From the NCBI GenBank assembly GCA_016187725.1, contig JACPJE010000012.1, forward strand, positions 1 to 64,000: DNA of 64,000 nucleotides. The letters are read 5' to 3'. Position 1 is the first letter of the stretch, and the number at the start of each line of letters is the position of its first letter. The DNA is from Candidatus Latescibacterota bacterium. Its GTDB lineage: Bacteria > Latescibacterota > UBA2968 > UBA8231. Below, one piece after another: positions 62,000 through 64,000 of this stretch. The translations under genes and the position numbers were made by a program. The notes beneath the pieces are model-generated. The model had not been told where the DNA came from. It made no database searches and saw nothing but the letters and a program-made list of their open reading frames with translations.

Positions 62000-63676
62000 T
62001 CAGATGGGTGATGGGGACAGATCCTTGAGCACCAACTGCACGCCGCCCCTGCCCGCGTAGGTGTCCTCCTCCAGCTCGAAGGCCGCAGCCAGGGGTTGTC
62101 CCACGCCCAGTTGCGCGGCCACCTCTCCCTGGTTCCACCACACCGCGGTGCAGGACTGGCCCCCGACTTCGAGTCCCAGCTTGAGGTGGGCCCCTTCCTT
62201 GCCGATGCGGTCGCAGCGCTTGAGCCGGCAGTCGCGCAGGGCGAAGACCGGGGCCTGGTTGCCGTTGCCGAAGGGTTCGAGCCGGCTCAGCGCCTCCAAA
62301 GTCTGCAGCCCCAGGTCGCGGGGCTGGATGACCAGGTCCACCTGCAGGCGGGCCTGCAGATCCTCGGCGGAGAGGTGGGCCTGGGCGTGGTCGATGAGGG
62401 CGGCCCTGAAGGACTCGAAGGCCGCCGGCGCCAGGGAGAAGCCCGCGGCCCCGCTGTGGCCCCCGTAGGTGGTCAGGTGGGTGGCGCAGGCGCTGACAGC
62501 CGCGCCGATATCGTAGCCGGGAATGCTACGCGCCGAGCCCACATACAGCCCCTGCTCGCCCGCCTCGGTGCAGACCACGGCCGGCCGGGCGAAACGCTCG
62601 GCCAGCTTGCCGGCGATCAGCCCGATGACCCCCAACTCCCAGGTCTCGCCCAGCACCACCAAGATGCGCTCGGCGTCCAGCTCCTCGGGACTGACCAGCC
62701 CCTCGGCCTCGCGGAAAGCCGCCCGCTGCAACTGCTGGCGCCGGCTGTTGAGGCTGTTGAGTTCTCCAGCCAGCACCATGGCCTCGCTGTCGCTTTTGGC
62801 CCGCAGGAGGCGCAACGCCAGTTCCGGAGAAGCTAGGCGGCCGGCCACGTTCAGGCGCGGGGCCAGCTGAAAACCCACCACCGAGGTGGTCAGAGGCCGG
62901 TCGCCACAGCCGGCGGCGACCTTGAGCTGGCGCAGCCCGGGCCTGGTAGTCTGGGCCATGGCCTTGAGGCCACGGTGGATGAGCACCCGGTTCTCCCCCA
63001 GCACCGGCATCACGTCGGCCACCGTGCCCAGGGCCACCAGATCCAGCAGCCCGTTGAGGTAGCGCCGCCGCTGGTCCCCCTCCATGAAGCCCTGGCTGAG
63101 AGCCTGCACCACCTTGAAGGTGACCCCCACCCCGGCCAGCCCTTTGAAGGGATAGGCGCAGTCGCGGCGGTTGGGGTTGATCAGGCTGTGAGCCGGGGGC
63201 AATTGCTCCTGGGGCTGGTGGTGGTCGATGACCACCACGTCGATGCCCAGGCTGCGGGCCAGTTCCAGGGCCTCGAAAGCCGAAACCCCGTTGTCCACGG
63301 TGGCGATCACTCCGGCTCCCTGGGCGGCCACCTGCTGGACCGCCGCGGGCCTGATCCCGTACCCGTCGCGATGCCGGTCGGGCAGCAGATAGCTGCAATC
63401 CGCCCCGGCCTGCTCCAGAAAATCCAGCAGCAGGGCGGTGCTGGTGATCCCGTCGGCGTCGTAGTCGCCGAAGACCGCGATCCGCTCGCCTTTGCGGATG
63501 GCCGCTTCGAGGCGGGCCACCCCCCGCTCCAGGTCGGTCAGCAATTCGGGCGGATGCAGGTTCTCCGGATCGATGGCCAGGTCGGCCCAACTCAGACCGC
63601 GGCTGGCCAGCAGGGCCTCCAGCAGCGAGTCGTAGGGCTGGGAGTGACGGATGTCCCACACTGGATAGCGGCGCAT
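62000..63676 (-). CDS. recJ: Single-stranded-DNA-specific exonuclease RecJ
   Basis: 558 residues starting at MRRYPVWDIRH (63676), which lies just downstream of its promoter; the track start at 63784 is too far upstream. DHH-family motifs are present: VFGDYDADGITSTALL, ATVDNGVSAFE, VVVIDHHQPQ, and the C-terminal GGHSGAAGFSL of DHHA1. It degrades single-stranded DNA 5' to 3' in recombination and repair. Confidence 0.95.
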   Translation of the reverse strand: MRRYPVWDIRHSQPYDSLLEALLASRGLSWADLAIDPENLHPPELLTDLERGVARLEAAIRKGERIAVFGDYDADGITSTALLLDFLEQAGADCSYLLPDRHRDGYGIRPAAVQQVAAQGAGVIATVDNGVSAFEALELARSLGIDVVVIDHHQPQEQLPPAHSLINPNRRDCAYPFKGLAGVGVTFKVVQALSQGFMEGDQRRRYLNGLLDLVALGTVADVMPVLGENRVLIHRGLKAMAQTTRPGLRQLKVAAGCGDRPLTTSVVGFQLAPRLNVAGRLASPELALRLLRAKSDSEAMVLAGELNSLNSRRQQLQRAAFREAEGLVSPEELDAERILVVLGETWELGVIGLIAGKLAERFARPAVVCTEAGEQGLYVGSARSIPGYDIGAAVSACATHLTTYGGHSGAAGFSLAPAAFESFRAALIDHAQAHLSAEDLQARLQVDLVIQPRDLGLQTLEALSRLEPFGNGNQAPVFALRDCRLKRCDRIGKEGAHLKLGLEVGGQSCTAVWWNQGEVAAQLGVGQPLAAAFELEEDTYAGRGGVQLVLKDLSPSPI

Positions 63677-63731
63677 GGACGGGTGCTCTGCAGATCGGCA
63701 GGTACAGGACAGGGGAGGGGATGGTTGCACA

Positions 63732-63760
63732 AGTATAGGCCCCCCCTCCGGACCCGTCAA
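63732..63760 (-). promoter_or_regulatory. Sigma70-type promoter of the recJ operon
   Basis: On the minus strand TTGACG and TATACT are 17 bp apart, about 55 bp before the recJ ATG. The spacer is almost all G/C. Confidence 0.65.
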
Positions 63761-63773
63761 GACAGCCCCGCCC

Positions 63774-63803
63774 TTGCTCGGCACCCGCTGAGGGCCCTAC
63801 ATT
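63774..63803 (+). promoter_or_regulatory. Candidate rsmB promoter
   Basis: TTGCTC and TACATT with an 18-bp spacer, about 26 bp before the ATG at 63830. Only a moderate match. Confidence 0.4.
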
Positions 63804-63829
63804 ATGGCCCAGCCCTCATCCTCCTGTCT

Positions 63830-64000
63830 ATGAAATTCAGCGATCCCGCCCGGGCCCTGGCCCTGCGCCTGCTCTGCGACTTCGAAGCCACCGGCGCCCC
63901 CCTCGACCAATTTCTCGAAGGCCTCGAAGAGCGGCTGCCCATCGCGCGCGACCGCCGCTTTGCGCGCCACCTGGTGCTGGGGGTGACGCGCTGGCAGGCG
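63830..64000 (+). CDS. rsmB: 16S rRNA methyltransferase RsmB, N-terminal fragment
   Basis: 57 codons are visible before the window ends; the ORF track missed it. MKFSDPARALALRLLCDFEATGAPLDQFLEG... with RDRRFARHLVLGVTRWQA is the NusB-like N-terminal domain found in RsmB (Sun), which methylates C967 of 16S rRNA. The catalytic domain lies beyond the window, so NusB itself or another NusB-domain protein remains possible. It diverges from recJ. Confidence 0.72.
   Translation, partial: MKFSDPARALALRLLCDFEATGAPLDQFLEGLEERLPIARDRRFARHLVLGVTRWQA

Overview
The window is uniformly GC-rich and densely packed bacterial DNA. No rRNA, tRNA, CRISPR array, integrase or insertion-sequence transposase could be seen. 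Secreted proteins ending in PNPFN/FlgD-Ig-like or FTPNGDGIND modules, a propeller sensor fused to remains of an NtrC-type activator, several phytanoyl-CoA-dioxygenase-like proteins, mandelate-racemase-like enzymes and a ceramidase-like protein suggest an uncultured FCB-group lineage such as Latescibacterota. This placement is inference from gene content only.

Layout. 1-7.4 kb: the 3' end of a racemase-like gene, a secreted discoidin-like protein, a broken propeller/sigma54-activator gene and a secreted M6 metalloprotease behind a -24/-12 promoter. 7.4-16.2 kb: a second racemase-like gene, a 168-bp palindromic repeat, glnD and lon diverging from hflX, and a nucleotidyltransferase with a small overlapping partner ORF. 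16.2-30.8 kb: two tandem, paralogous secreted proteins of about 1,900 residues carrying cohesin-like and dockerin-like modules, diverging from a third secreted multi-Ig protein; both sides of the divergence have sigma54-type promoters. 30.8-42.9 kb: glpD/glpK, a PhyH-like dioxygenase, a second discoidin-like secreted protein, a CUT1 sugar ABC transporter (binding protein plus two permeases), a KefB-like antiporter and a DUF4336 protein. 42.9-50.2 kb: a DUF433 antitoxin with a truncated toxin, a broken ADP-ribosylglycohydrolase, a tandem PhyH pair, an FGGY kinase, a membrane protein, a broken arsM and a cysteine-rich AbrB-like (HgcC-like) gene with a long operator palindrome. 50.2-64 kb: a five-gene signalling operon ending in a nucleotide-transporter-like/HEAT/cNMP-binding fusion, then a run with a ceramidase-like enzyme, small membrane proteins, cNMP-binding proteins, an ECF S component, a glycerophosphodiesterase, apgM and recJ, diverging from rsmB.

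How the genes work together. The strongest systems-level signal is a probable sigma54 regulon of surface or secreted proteins. Three promoters with exact GG-N10-GC architecture precede the metalloprotease, the giant-protein operon and the multi-Ig gene, and the first lies next to a decayed sigma54-activator gene. The second candidate system is the YkgJ / small protein / HDOD / PAS-DHp / transporter-HEAT-cNMP operon. A recurring oddity is that four genes join conserved N- and C-terminal parts out of frame with a conserved segment missing, and a toxin gene is cut to 16 codons. These are either real decay or assembly deletions, and read mapping would decide.
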